DNA of 64,000 nt from Allacma fusca. Taxonomy: Eukaryota; Arthropoda; Collembola; Symphypleona; Sminthuridae. The translations under genes and the position numbers were made by a program. Shown here piece by piece: positions 34,017 to 46,990 of the stretch. Every line of letters starts with the position of its first letter. Positions within the stretch are counted from its first letter, which is position 1. The stretch is from assembly GCA_947179485.1 (NCBI GenBank), contig OX359250.1:14056539-14120538 (forward strand), given 5' to 3'. Under the pieces are notes generated by a model. The model searched no databases and was not told the DNA's origin. It saw nothing but the letters and a program-made list of their open reading frames with translations.

Positions 34017-34536
34017 TGTGAAAATATATTTCAGAATTTCCCTTTTTTCGTTTTGAAGCGCTCCTCTTAGTCTGCTTGGAAACATTCAGCTTCAGTATTC
34101 CAGGACCGTTTTTATTTCCTCGTTTCTTAGCAAACTTTTTTCCTCGTCCAATTTTAGGTGCACGTATGATTTTCTTATATTGGTAAAGTTTTCCACCTTG
34201 ATCTTCCGCCATACGTTTTCTTCCAAATCCAGAACCAGACTGAGACATTACATCCTGACCAACTGCTTTAAGAGCATCAAGACCACGATCCTTAAGGGAC
34301 TCGTTAAAGGGGCGACCACCCTCCAATACATCAAGTGTAACATTTTTTAAGGCTGTTTTAGCATGGGTAGAAGAGAAGAGTGTAAGCCTTCGAGCAATTG
34401 GCCCAAAGAAGGAGCCCAGTCCAGCACCTTTTTGACGAACTTGAGACCCCCTATAAAATAAAAGTCCTCCACCACCACCATATTGAATACCTTGCCCATA
34501 TTGAGGGTAATGAATTCTGTAAAACTTGCTCTCCAT
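33988..34536 (-). CDS. Basic virion-type protein of Polinton 2
   Basis: An open frame to 34659 on the minus strand; the Met at 34536 is the likely start, as it clears the upstream gene. N-terminal GIQYGGGGGLLFYRG and GAGLGSFFG segments, then an SGSG turn and a Lys/Arg-rich C-terminal third. The SGSG and preceding residues match the C-terminal part of the gene at 1-324, so this shows what is missing there. Its 3' end overlaps the capsid start by 29 bp in another frame. It is the only gene of this copy without a visible break. Confidence 0.6.
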   Translation of the reverse strand: MESKFYRIHYPQYGQGIQYGGGGGLLFYRGSQVRQKGAGLGSFFGPIARRLTLFSSTHAKTALKNVTLDVLEGGRPFNESLKDRGLDALKAVGQDVMSQSGSGFGRKRMAEDQGGKLYQYKKIIRAPKIGRGKKFAKKRGNKNGPGILKLNVSKQTKRSASKRKKGNSEIYFHNGRTSFFEE

Positions 34537-34582
34537 ATCAGAACACTGAAACGTTTTAGTCATTCTAATCATATATGTTTTT

Positions 34583-35675
34583 TTAGTATCTCCGCTCACG
34601 GAAGTGTAGTGTACACTTGAAGTCCCCAAATTCGAATGGCGGTGGTTTCCAAGATTCATTCATTATATACACGTGAACACTGTCAAATGAGTTGGATTTC
34701 AAAGGTAGATATGTTGGATTGTAAAATTCATGTTCATAGGCTTTACCATTATTGAAAGTTTGAGTCATAAATCGCATCAAAGGTGCATACGAGTCACCTA
34801 AGAATTGATTTTTGACAATGTCACAGTACACGAATAAAAGATTATTCCCAAATCCCTTATACGACTTGTGACGAACTCTTTGTTTCTCGAAGATGATTGT
34901 AGACGGTGCTGGGGCTTGCGCTGTCAAAAATCCCAAATAATACCTCGCAGATCTTGAGAGATCAAAATCATTAAACTTCAAAATTTTCATGAGAAATAAC
35001 ATACATTTTTCCTTTCACGATAAACTACTCAATATCCATTTCTAAACTGAGAATTTCCATGAAATCTTCAAATGATGTGATGTCTCTCTCGGCAGATATG
35101 AAAATATTCGGAATATCTTGCGATGTTGCAATTATTTAACCCTTATCAAAGTAATTCTTTAAGTGCATCTTTGTATCACTCATGGTTATTTTTCTAGTTG
35201 CTTTTTTGGTGAACAATCTCCATTATTTCCGCCGACTTTTTCTTCCCAAATACGTCCATAGGTCGTGTTAATAGTATCAAACCCTACTACAGCTTCTGCA
35301 TTTGTATTTGATATTACTAATTTTTGCACCTTTTGTTTCCGCAAAGCCTTCAGAAAAATTGTGTGGTACGAACATCTTGCATTTTAAAGAATTGTCTTCA
35401 ATCCAACGGTCATTACTAAGAATTAGTAAATTAACAGGCAAGAACTCAGCCGATTTTGATGAAATACTCGCTATTCCAATTTCCTCTCCCTCAAAAACGA
35501 AAACATTCGTTGATGTGTATGTGCATGTGGATAAAGCGACTTCAAAGTCCCGTGCATCCAAGTCAATACGCGTTGCTAACTTATTTCTAAAATTAGTTAT
35601 TGTGTTTTCGGGATAAAAATTATAAGATGCATCACTGAGAAGAGTAACAGTGAAACCTGCCATCATGAATTCCAA
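34583..35675 (-). pseudogene. Candidate minor capsid (penton-like) gene of Polinton 2, interrupted
   Basis: The 5' piece (35675-35277; likely ATG at 35663) starts with an MAGFTVTLLSDAS segment followed by YPENTITNF, the N-terminal pattern of a protein found beside F54H12.2-like capsid genes. The 3' piece (35002-34583) contains FVYCDIVKNQFLGD and a PFEFGDFKCTLHFR end, the usual C-terminal pattern. Between them 270 bp read in other frames with stops, so the gene is broken by insertion or frameshifts. A minor-capsid role is inferred from gene order. The first element's matching gene should lie left of the window. Confidence 0.55.
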
Positions 35676-35767
35676 AATATGAATGAGTAAATGTAATACT
35701 GCAGGCTCAATTTTATGTAGATAAACAGGGCTCGTTTATTTATCATAACAAAGTATTTAAAACATAT

Positions 35768-35959
35768 TTACAATATGTTTAATAAATACATCTCTTTTTG
35801 ATAATTTTGTTCAAGTACTCTAAACGAAGTATATCCTCCTCTTCTAAATCGGAACAGATCGTTCATTGAGGATTGATTTTGCACTCCTGCATCACAGTAG
35901 ACACACGTGTATTTTTGGTATGACCGAGTGTTCTTCAAATCTAGTTTCCGGTGGTTCAT
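35768..35959 (-). CDS. Short Cys-containing frame at the edge of Polinton 2
   Basis: A 63-residue ATG frame with a CVYC segment, upstream of the minor-capsid piece on the same strand. It could be a remnant of an element gene or chance; nothing else supports it. Confidence 0.2.
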   Translation of the reverse strand: MNHRKLDLKNTRSYQKYTCVYCDAGVQNQSSMNDLFRFRRGGYTSFRVLEQNYQKEMYLLNIL

Positions 35960-38940
35960 CGGACTTTTTCATCTTCCAATGCAGAGCAAATCTTCTCCCA
36001 TTGACTTCAAAGGTATTTAAGTTCCGGGCAGTCGCATAGGATGCTCATTGAATGTTTAGCCGGGGGTGAACTGGTCCCACAGCTGTGATTCACCATAATT
36101 TTGGCTACTCTTAATGTGAAGAAGTACATTCTTGCTTTCACTCTCCAGAATGCGTCGGATTTTTCCGCAATGACTTCCTTTCTCGCTTCGGAAATTTTGA
36201 GAAAATTAAAATCTTGACTTACAGTTAAAACGGGGTCCGTATTTTCGATTTTTTTTAAAATAAATGTTGAAATGAAATTGGATAGTTTCTTTGACTTGTA
36301 CTGCTAGGACTGAATATGGAAGGAATGATAGTCTACGATAGCAAAACAAACCCCATATATAGAGGGAAACAAACTATTTTTGATTTTTTTATTCTTACCT
36401 TACTGGATGGGGTGACCATTACCTATAAACAAATCATACATGCATACATTATTGATGAGTGTGAGCTGGATTGAACTCTTCACCGTTTGTAATTTTTTTG
36501 AAACTCTAACTACTCTGCCACTGGGGGTGACATTGTTTGATGTATGCTTTATCCTCTACATATGCAGTCACTATAATTGTAATATCAGTGTGTACATTGT
36601 TTAACTCGAAATGTCCACGAAATTGAAGGGCGCCCCTATGATTTATACATAAGGAAATGTCCACTGGGAAAAAGTGAATGGCTCCTCTATGCCTTATACA
36701 TAGGGAAATGTCCAGTGGACATTTCACAATAGGTCCACCCATGTTATATCGCCTACTGCTGTATAAATGGCTTTTGAGATGCAATTGTTGCATTGATCTT
36801 TTTTGTGTTGATAAATGGTTAAGTTTTGTAAATCGAATTCATCGCTGAATGTCTATCTGGATGATTTCAGAATTGTTTTTCACAATATTTCCCATAAAGG
36901 TAAAACAATTGCTGCCTTGACCTTCCGTAAAGTCAACGATTATTGTAGTCTTAGAGCCCAAAAGGCGAAGCAAGATTGACGAAAAGAATAACTGTTTTTA
37001 CCGTATTTTAAAATTGTACATAAGCATTGCTCGACAGTTTTAGAATTACACTGATGATGTAAGAAAATGAGATTAGATTGTGGTGAATCCCCATACAATT
37101 TGTTACAACCAAAGCTTTCCGAAAAATCGTTTCAACACCAGGCCGTCCTTAAAAAGTGGCAACACCAGAAACTCCTTCATTGTACACTATTCGACGTTTT
37201 GTTCCTGAGACTGATTTTTGTCAACCTTGCTCTGGCCATTTTTTAGGTGTGTTTAAAATTCTCAACTCACAAACCTATCAATCATATCCTTATGATTGAT
37301 ACGTCATTCCATATTACGAAAATAAGAGTGAAGCTTTTTCTGGCAATCAAATCAAATGTTAATAATACACGAAATGAAACGACACATTTATAAACTCTGA
37401 ATTCGGAATTATATTATTTTAATAGCGTAAATTCAGTAAATTATAACTAATTAGTTTTTCAATAAGAAGAAAATGGTAAGCAAGCAAGATAAATTTAATA
37501 TAAGTTTCTATTACACAACTAAATTACTTTTTAATTTCAGTTCAGCGTTAGAGGAAACGTGGAAGATTTGTACCAATTTATAAGTGGGCAGAGATAGTTC
37601 ATGTGAATTAGCATTGTCATTAATTCAACTTATGAAAATTTTCATAAAAGCAATTAGCAGTGTAACTTCAATGCAATGAGATAATTCCACATTTCAAATC
37701 GGTTCTGCTGGAAACTCCATATTAGTAACTACACATCATTTCATAATGTCATTTTGTAATTGAAGCATGGAAGAAATATTATCTATTTATAAATTATTTT
37801 AAAATGTATGGCTTCTCCTTTATGAAAACGGTTGTAAGTTTTGAAACTGTTTTTAAACAGTAGGAAAAAAATAATAAATTCATTAATTAAAAATTGTTTA
37901 AAAAATTAATAGATTAAAAATCAATATGAATGACTAATTACCTATGTCATTTGGAAATAAAATTTTCTCACAAGCTTTGCACTCCAAAATTTCGATCCGG
38001 TCCGTGGTCCGTAGTAGAATATTTTCTTTATCACAGTTATACTTCATCTATACTAGGGGAAATGCAATACAAAATTTTCTGCCAAAAACTTTGAGCAGGG
38101 GTCCTCGAAATTCCAGCCAAGATTTTCACCCCATTTGATGGTCGAAATTCGAATTTGGTCAAAAAAGTTGATTTAAAATTTAAAGCAGAAAGAAGCTACA
38201 AATCAAGCAAAAGTCAGCTCAAAAAAGGTTTTGGCCTTTTTTGAGCTGTTTACTTGAAAATAAATAAGATGTTCCGTTTTCATTTATTTCATTCTACGTT
38301 AAAATTGCATTCTTTCCAACACTGGACAGATTTAAAAAAGTGTTCGTACTCAATTGTAGTAAATAAAATTCGGGCTCGTTTTTCTCTTGAAAATTCATGA
38401 TGAAACACAGTTCTATGATTACATAGTTCCAGTGCAGTAACCTTCAAATTATTCATTATAGTTCAACATGCTGGCCTGTCAGTTATGAGATTAGATCAAT
38501 CAATGAAAAAATCTTTTGCAGTACGCCTTACTATAACGATTATTGAATGTCGCAAATTCTGGTGTACTTTATTGAACATGTAATAATTGAAAGGCAAGCC
38601 AACGTCATCATGATAAGATTTGGGAACCCACAACTAGGCTCTGTCATGATGCAATATATGATAATGTTACAAGTTAACTAAAATGTATAGGTTTAGTAAA
38701 TGGTGTACAGAAGCCTTATTTGTGTTTATGTTGTTGAGTAAATTTTAGTGAACAAAAGTAGAAACTCTGGAGTCAAAAGGTCGTACCTCTAAAGTAATAG
38801 AGATTTCCTATCTGGTCCGAATAGTTTACAGTAGAACATTTTGTAACCTGTTGCATCTGTACTTCATCTAATTACTGATTAGCATTTCAATTAACTGATA
38901 CAAAAGTACATAGAATGTAAAATATTAATATCAAAATTCC
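35960..38940. other. No gene seen; short tandem repeat at 36609-36724
   Basis: Two imperfect units of 46 and 51 bp start with AAATGTCCAC at 36609 and 36655, share TTATACATA, and end at a 19-bp palindrome (AAATGTCCA-G-TGGACATTT) at 36706-36724. The rest of this 3 kb is AT-rich without supported coding potential. Confidence 0.55.
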
Positions 38941-38963
38941 CCAGGCGTGATAGGGTGTACTGA

Positions 38964-38972
38964 TATAAAAGG
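38964..38972 (+). promoter_or_regulatory. TATA box of the first P450 gene
   Basis: TATAAAAGG lies 104 bp upstream of the ATG at 39068, placing a start site near 38995. Confidence 0.5.
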
Positions 38973-39067
38973 ATACTATTTGTTACAGGGGCTCTTTGAT
39001 CTGTAATAGTATTGTTCTGAAACGTGACGGGTCTACACAAATCATATTTTGGATTTTTAAATGTAAA

Positions 39068-41375
39068 ATGCTTTTTTCCTTCCTAACGTTATGCTTAACT
39101 GCGTTTTTTCTGTGGGTTTTCGCGGACCGCCGGAAAAATCCAAATCGAGCTCCGGGTAAGAGATATTTTATAAAATCTAGCTTTAAAAACCTCATGTGTT
39201 CAAACGTTTCAGGTTTTGACTAAAAAGTGTATTATTTATAAATAGGACCATTCAGATACCCCCTGCTCGGGAATTTACCTCAAATAATTAAAGCCGACCC
39301 TATGCCTTACCGTGCATATTACAAACTCTCCGAAACCTATGGAGATATTATGAGTGTAAAGGTGGGACTTCAGGAAACAGGTACTTATGAACTAACAGCT
39401 GAGAATATCTTGTCACCATAACAGTAGTCTTTTTTTACCATAAATTAGACATATTATGTAATTTCGTGTCCTTGCTATCCTAAAGTTGTCCTGTCTTCGT
39501 ACGAAGTGATGAAAGACTTGCTCACCAAGGAAGATGTGAGTGGGCGATTGTTGGTTGGACCCCTGTTTGATCGTACCAATGGGGAAAATTTGGGTAGGAA
39601 AATATGAAAGGATAGTCGATCGAACATAATAAAGTACTCAGCTACCATTGCTGCCATTTTTATGATACCATATTATTGTTTTATGTTAATCCACCAGGAA
39701 TCGCATTTGGAAATGGAGAGCCTCAAGAGACTCTGAAGGTGTTTGCACATCGGACATTGCGAGAATTCGGATTCGCCAAGAGAGACTCCATGGAAGCTCT
39801 GATCAGAATAGAATTGGAGGATATAATGCAAAAGCTTAATAAGATTTCCCAAAACAATGGCGGTAGAACAGTGTTCGAACGATTTTTTCAACTGGGTTTT
39901 TTGAACGTATTATGGGGCATGCTGGCTGGCAAACGTTACTCCCTTGATGACCCGAAACTGATCAACTTACTCAAAATGAATTCCCAATGGTTTCAAAGCG
40001 GAGTTTTTGGTGGAGGGATTGTATTTGCTTACCCTTTCTTAAGATATATCTTCCCTGACGCACTTGGGTACAACTTACAGCAGAAAGTCAACGTCAAGAT
40101 CTTCGACTACGTTAAAGTTAGTCTGATTGTCTTGAATTATTAACAGCAAAATTCAAAGGATTTAATTTAAGGAATATATTTCCTAGGAAATGATTGCAGA
40201 GCATCGAAGTAGGGACGGATTCGACACTGATCCTCAAAGCTTCAATGATGTTTTTCTGGGTCAGATCCAAGCCGACGCTGGCAAATCGAACTCAGCTTTT
40301 ACTGGTAATTTCTGGGGCTAAAATTTATTGAATAAATGCGATTAAAGTTAAAAATTGAAGGTTTTAAATCGAGAATTCGAATAATGTTCAGAGGACCATT
40401 TCAAGATAACATTGTTCGACATGATCCAAGCTGGTTTCGAAACTACAAGCAACACTACGGCTTTTGGCGTGCTCTTTATGATGCTCAATCAAGAAGTTCA
40501 GGCTAAGGTTCAGAAAGAACTTGACGGTTTCTATTCAAAAGGAAGTATTGCCTCCATGGATGACCGAGACAAGTAATGTGACAATAATAGATTCAAAGAA
40601 TTTAATTCATTCAGTACTAGAATTGAAAAAATTTTGAGGCTTTGACTACTTTATTGTTTAGAATTCCTTACACTTCTGCAACTGTCTATGAAGTTTTTCG
40701 GCTGAGCAATATTTTACCCATTTCTGGTCCAAGGAAAACATTAGCTGATGTCGAATACAACGGCTATTTTATAGAAAAAGTAATACTGACTGAGATTGAA
40801 TCAATCTCTGTTAACTTTTAATTTTTATTTACTACGATACCATTGTTGCTACTCATTTACGCTTATCAGTTGAACTACGTTGTGAATGTAAGTATTGTGA
40901 ATTATTTTTATTATGTCCGTGCGATTGTCAATTGTAATGCACATTTTGTAGGATACAGCAGTGGCCTTTAATACATATGCTGTCATGAGAAGTAAAAAGA
41001 TCTGGGGTGACCCTGACAACTTCAGGCCAGAAAGATTTTTGGATTCCAAAGGGAATCTGAACAAAATGACAGAGCCAATGAGTATTGCTTTTGGAGCAGG
41101 TACGGCGAACTAATTATACAAGGACATTTTCACCTTTATAATGCATAACATACAAATCAAAATCTTTAATTTGCACGACTGTCTTTGAAATAGGAAAACG
41201 CTCATGTCTTGGAGAACCACTAGCTCAAGCGACAGTTTTCATGACTTTCACAACCTTAATGAGAAATTTCAAATTCGAGCCTGTCCCAGGCAAGCCCCTG
41301 CCAACTACTGAACCTGTTTTCGGAATGATTCTGGCTCCTCAACCTTATGAACTAGTAGTGAAAGCAAGAAATTGA
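39068..41375 (+). CDS. Cytochrome P450, CYP2-clan-like, gene A (498 aa)
   Basis: Nine exons: 39068-39155, 39246-39380, 39486-39593, 39698-40116, 40187-40304, 40392-40572, 40662-40779, 40952-41099, 41194-41375; all GT-AG, 1497 nt in frame. An N-terminal ER-anchor helix precedes a RAPGP hinge formed across intron 1. I-helix AGFETTSNT, K-helix EVFR, PERF as FRPERFL, heme loop FGAGKRSCLG with the Cys ligand. A haem-thiolate monooxygenase of the ER membrane; substrate unknown. The C-helix WxxxR that contacts haem propionate is replaced by QETLK at the expected place. Paralogue of gene B, same orientation, 1.1 kb upstream. Confidence 0.92.
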
Positions 41376-42478
41376 TCTTGAAATATTGTAGAAAATGAAT
41401 CAGTTGTTTGCACTCATTTCAATCTTAAAATTACATTATTTGCATGCATTGGCTGAATAAAAGATTTATCGGACTACTTATGTATATGTACTTGATCATA
41501 GTGAGTATTATTTGAACAGTTTTTCACTTGAATATTTATGTTGACGTACAGTTGCTATAATTACATAATTATATTCAGTAAAATTCTGTTATTCACTATA
41601 GTTCAACATATAAACTTGTCGAGTATTAGACTGGATTATTGAATATATTCCAGTCACTACTTGAGAAACGGCTTTGAAGTAAATGATACGAAATGATTTA
41701 CGAGGAAAAAACCCAGAACAACAAGTGTTTTGAGGGCACTGATTGCGTGCACTGTAATTGCTGGATAACGTAATGACAATTTCATGACGTACATATGAGA
41801 GAAGTAGCAACATTAAAACATACTTTTTACTGCGACCTGAAGTACCAATTACATATTTGCTTATTGCTCCTTTGATGTACCTATGCAGCAATAAATTACG
41901 GTAGCAAAAAGTATGGAAAATATCCAAGTAATTATAATTACACTCGAGACCTGGACTGGAGTGTTGATTGGAACCATCAGGAGAGGTTTTAAGTGGTCTG
42001 TAAAAAGCAAATCCATCTTTCAATGTACTTCATAAGTATCTACAATACTCAGCCAAAATTGCATCTTCATACATATATGCACATCTTATCATAATAGTTT
42101 CGTTGCTGGACTTATCCACAAAAAAAAACAGCTGAAATGCAATTAAAGAGGCCGGTCCACAAACATGAGCGCATACTTGAGTCTATGATTATTTAATTGG
42201 ACTGTACTTGCATGGTACGTTAAATTAATAGAAACCAAACGTTTCGTTTGCAGAGTGGATTTAGAATCCATCATATTGTACAAGATAATTATGAACCTAG
42301 TGGGACTCTTATATTCACAATTATCTAACTAGAATTGGCTGAAGTAAGATAAATAGAGCCAGCTTGTTTCCGAATCGCTTAATTATATTCCTAACTCAAT
42401 TTGACAATTTCTTGTTGAATTTCTGTTAGGAAAGAGGTCTTCGTCGTATCCCTCTAGTGCGCAAAAAAATTGGCAAAA
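41376..42478. other. Intergenic DNA between P450 genes A and B
   Basis: AT-rich; an AATAAA lies about 85 bp after the stop of gene A. No other gene or repeat seen. Confidence 0.5.
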
Positions 42479-44846
42479 ATGTTTACTGCCCTGGTCGTAT
42501 TGTTTTTGAGTGTTTTAATTGTATCCTTTATTTTGGATAACCTAAAAAATTCAAAACGACCGCCAGGTTAGAAAATGTTTACATTTCAAGAGTTATAATC
42601 CATAAATGTGAATAATATCTCATCTGAAATTAACTAATTCGCGCTTTTAATTACTAATACAAATTCTAGGTCCTGTTAGGTATCCAATAATAGGAAACTT
42701 ACCGCAAATTCTTGCGGCAGATAAGTATGTTTACAAAGCCTATTTCAAACTTGCCAAGATTTATGGGGGCATCATGAGCCTGAAAGTCGGGTCGCAGGAA
42801 ATGGGTAACTATTATTGTTTATTAACAAATACGAATTACGAAAATGTTAATTTCAACCATGCCATTTGCGACCATTAATAATAATTCCTTTAATTTTTCT
42901 TTTTTCTCAACAGTTATTCTGTCCACATTGGACGTAATGAAGGAACTGCTGGATAAGGACGAGGTTGGCGGAAGAATGTGGACAGGAGTGCTGGTGGACA
43001 GAGCCAACGGCAAGAATTTAGGTAAATATTAATTTGGTCACCTTAAAATTTCAATAGGACTTTGAAAATATTCTATCAGTAACTAACCAACAATTTTATT
43101 ATTACTATTATTACATTTAACACTCTCTGAATTCTGAATCTTAGGCATTGCTTTCAGCCAAGGTCGACACCAAGGTATCCTCAAAGTATTTGCCCAAAAG
43201 AAATTACGGGAATTCGGATTCGGCAAACGGGAGTCCATGGAGTCCATCATGAGTATTGAGCTTCAAGAAATGATGGAAGGGCTTCGCAAAGTAGCGAAAA
43301 CAAATGGTGGCAAGCACAGAATGGAACGTTTTTTCCAACTTAGTCTTCTCAATGTTGTCTGGACAATGTTGGCTGGAAAGCGATACTCTCACGATGATCC
43401 CAGACTGCACAAGCTGCTGAAATTGAATTCCATGTGGTTCCAAAGTGGGAACTTCGGAGGAGGAATTGTTATTGCATATCCATTCTTACGATTCCTTTTC
43501 CCAAATTTGTTGGGCTATAACTTACAGAAGGAAGCCAATGCTAAGATTTACGAATTCCTAACGGTGAGCAAAATTTCTGGGCAATTTAATATGAACCTTT
43601 TCTTGTCATCGAGTAAGATTTAGGAAATGCAATGCGACCAGCTGTATTCATAATTTTTGGTTTCATTGATGACAGGAAATGATTGCAGAGCACCGAAGTC
43701 GGGAAGGATACGATACTGACCCCCAAAGCTTCAATGATATTTTCTTAGCTCAAATCAAGGCCGATGCTGACAAGGAATGGACTGCTTTTACTGGTACAAA
43801 TTCATTGTTTTAAAATTACTCACAAATGTTTTATACAGTTAAAATATCTGTTTATACTTGAGCCATGCATCCACGTGCAACTAAAATTTCTGTAACTTCT
43901 TCAAATTTCTGTAGACGAACAATTCAAGGTGGTCTGCTACGACATGTTCCAGGCTGGCTTCGAAACCACAAGTAACACAATGGCTTTTGCTATACTATTC
44001 ATGGTGTTGAATCAAGAGGTGCAAGCAAAAATCCAAAAAGAACTGGATGCTTTCTACCCAGCAGGAAGTGTTGCCTCTATGAACGATAGAGACAAGTAAG
44101 ATCTTTTAAATTTTATTTAGTGCATTTGGAACGTTACTCATTCAAGCGTAGTTTAGCTTGTTCTGCAATGATGTGCTGATGGTAGCGTAAATTCATTTTC
44201 AGAATACCCTACACTTCAGCAGCTGTCCACGAAGTATTCCGGCTTGGCAATATTTTACCCTTTTCTGACCCAAGGAACACCATGGAAGATGTCAACTTCA
44301 GGGGCTATTTCATTCCTAAGGTAAATACTACAAACATGAATTTATTGCGTCCACTTATGACTTCCGTGGGCAATTTCTTGTTACCTCCTCAATTGATTAC
44401 AATTTTTAAAATTATATTGATTACACTATGTTAGGATACGCCCGTTGCCTTTAATTCATTCTCCATAATGAGGAGTGAGGAGTTGTGGGGAGATCCAGAA
44501 AATTTCAGACCCGAGAGATTTTTGGGACCTGATGGAAAGCTCAATGAAAAGGCTAAGATGATGCATATTGGTTTCGGAGTTGGTAAGTTTGTGACACGAG
44601 TCAAGTTATCTATTAAATTGCTTCCCAAGCTTTTATTTAAAGGTTAAACTTTTTACCATGACAGGAAAACGTTCATGTCTTGGAGAAACATTGGCTCAGA
44701 CAACAGTATTCATGGCCTTCACAACCTTAGTAAGAAACTTCAAGTTTGAACCGGTGCCTAATAAACCTTTACCAACAACAGAACCCGTTATGGGCATCAT
44801 TTTGTCACCACAACCTTACGATCTTATTGTCAAAGCTAGAGATTAA
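42479..44846 (+). CDS. Cytochrome P450, CYP2-clan-like, gene B (498 aa)
   Basis: Nine exons: 42479-42566, 42670-42804, 42914-43021, 43145-43563, 43676-43793, 43915-44095, 44203-44320, 44435-44582, 44665-44846. Every exon has the same length and phase as in gene A. Anchor helix, RPPGP hinge, I-helix AGFETTSNT, K-helix EVFR, FRPERFL, heme loop FGVGKRSCLG. As in gene A the C-helix WxxxR is replaced, here by QGILK. All catalytic features besides that are intact. Tandem duplication with gene A; its 3' part and downstream flank were copied again to 52 kb. Confidence 0.93.
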
Positions 44847-45487
44847 TTAATAATTGTGGTTACGTTACAACTATTTTCAACACCTGGAAACCAGTACATG
44901 ACCAGCGTTGGTGTACATGGAAACGATTGTATAGTGATGCAATTTATTATTAAATTACATGAATTAACCATGGCTAAACTCTTCATGCATTTCAATAAGC
45001 CCGTTCAGCAATTCATTTTTAGAAAACAATAATAAATTGTAAACTTTACAAGCACTTCAATAAAAGTACTTTACGAGACAACCGATATTATGCATCTATA
45101 ACTATCATCCTTAATTATTAAAGAGCACTTTCTGTCCGTTTATTTAAAGTTTTGCGCGTTCATAGTTCAATGGCCTCACACAATGCCCAAAAGGTGGCAT
45201 GCCAAGCACTCAATATTAACGAGCACTACCCGTAAAGCGCTACTCTTAATATAAGCGCGCATGATTTAGGCATACAAGTCTCTACGACAGGCCTTGATTC
45301 GTAAGCCGTTTGGCTTTTAATTTCTACAGTCACACTACCACCTCTTTAAGTAATTGTCTCTGTGAAGCACAGGGCTTTTACTAGTTATATTATAACCGCC
45401 ACTTTCTGTATGTAGCTATTAAACTTTCGCGTTCTACTGTTAAAGTAAGCGCGCTAGATTTAGGCATACAATAAGTCTTCACAAGGG

Positions 45488-46782
45488 AACGTGTACAAAT
45501 TATGTCATCCAAATAGTGGGTGGGTGCCTTTGAAGTTCTATGATACGAGATGACAGAGTCCATGGGTCTCTACCGTATTATATGCAGGGCTGGAGTATTC
45601 GAAAAATATGGATACGATTCTGATTAGGATTAACCCTTAAGGATTCCAATCCCAATTCAAACGTATTTGTTTCCAAAAATAAAAATTCCAATCCAATTTA
45701 TTCGAATATTTTCTATGAATTCCAATATAATTCAAATACTTTAGTTATTTAATATTAATAAATGGAGGTACTAGATTCCCGAAAAACATTGTAACTTTAC
45801 AATTAAATTTAAACCAGAAATTATCTAAATTCGGCAATTATGAATGAAAATATTCCAGCTCATTTTATAAAGGCATTACTGCTAATCTACACATGTATCA
45901 TAACCGTATAAAACTTGTTGATTCACTTTGTTTTACAGGGATATTCTAGTAATAAAACAGTGAGCTGCATGCTTTTTCCCCTGACAAAATTAGACCCCTT
46001 TTTACCAATTGAGAAAATTACTGACAAATGAATTCATTGCATACAGTTTTCAGCAAATTTATTTCAAGAAAAAAAGTATTATAGTTGCTCAGCGTCATTT
46101 TGTGGAGACAAACATAATAATAAATTTTGTATTCCAATGAGTAGCTTAAAAAAGTTATGTAATGGCTGACTGAAAACTTCTTTTGTTGTTTCAATTTACG
46201 AGATAAACTTTGAAATGTCACGGATTTTTCGGATATTTAAGCATTGGATACAGCATTCAAATATATTTTGAATACTAATTCGAATACGGATATTTCTTTT
46301 CGATTCAATATAGATTTAAATACTTGAAAAAATATATTTACAAATACCCATTCCGATAAAAATACCAAAAAATAGGAATGAAATACCGATTCCAATTCTA
46401 ATTCCGATTCGAATGACCAGCCCTGATTATACGACATGTGCCCAATCTCATCTATTCTTTACTTAATTTAAATATTTACCTGGAACTTCAAAAATGACTT
46501 TCCTAATTTTCATTCAGGATTCGGTGGATCAACATGTACAGCTTCCGATGTCTATTCCTTTAATTTCGTGTGACACGAACAAATTGTGAATCGCAGGAAT
46601 TGTTTTTCACTTTCAGCGCTTTACGAACAACCATAAAGTATGTACATAGCATTCCGCAATCTGACACGATGATGTCATTTTCAAGGGTGGGTCAGTGCAT
46701 TTATGAACTTATGACACAAAACGACAGAGGAGTGATAGGGTCCTATATCGCCCTTTTTTAGATGACATAATTTGTACACGTT
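45488..46782. mobile_element. TIR element interrupted by a hAT-like MITE
   Basis: Perfect 22-bp inverted repeats, 45488-45509 and 46761-46782 (AACGTGTACAAATTATGTCA at the outer end). No clear target duplication. Inside lies the MITE at 45585-46425, so the outer element is older. The right inner part (46685-46760) and left inner part (45525-45580) share a weak direct repeat (GGGTGGGT, GACAGAG). Confidence 0.6.
45585..46425. mobile_element. hAT-like MITE nested in the previous element (841 bp)
   Basis: Ends are CAGGGCTGG and its reverse complement CCAGCCCTG, continuing as imperfect ATTCGAA-containing inverted repeats. Flanking 8-mers ATTATATG (45577-45584) and ATTATACG (46426-46433) match at 7 of 8 positions, as expected for an aged hAT duplication. 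Very AT-rich interior with repeated ATTCCAAT/ATTCGAAT words; no coding frame. Confidence 0.7.
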
Positions 46783-46802
46783 TGGACTATTATTATTATT
46801 GG

Positions 46803-46990
46803 ACTAGCACTGCACAGCCAACTATTGTTGGCTAGGCAAAGCAAATGTAAGTTTATGGTACATACAATAGCTAGCGGCGCACTGCTATGGTCGTGGATGC
46901 ATCAAGAGCTCGCGAATATTTGATTCTTACCATCACGGAGACTATCCACTCTTTCAACTTACAATTAGAAGAGAGGAAGAGAGGATTACA
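46803..46990. repeat. Second member of the 19.7-20.1 kb dispersed repeat
   Basis: GCACTGCACAGCCAACTATTG near 46806 and CCACTCTTTCAA...AGAAGAGAGG near 46940-46975 match sequences at about 19707 and the arms of the inverted-repeat element at 19885-20121. Confidence 0.5.
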
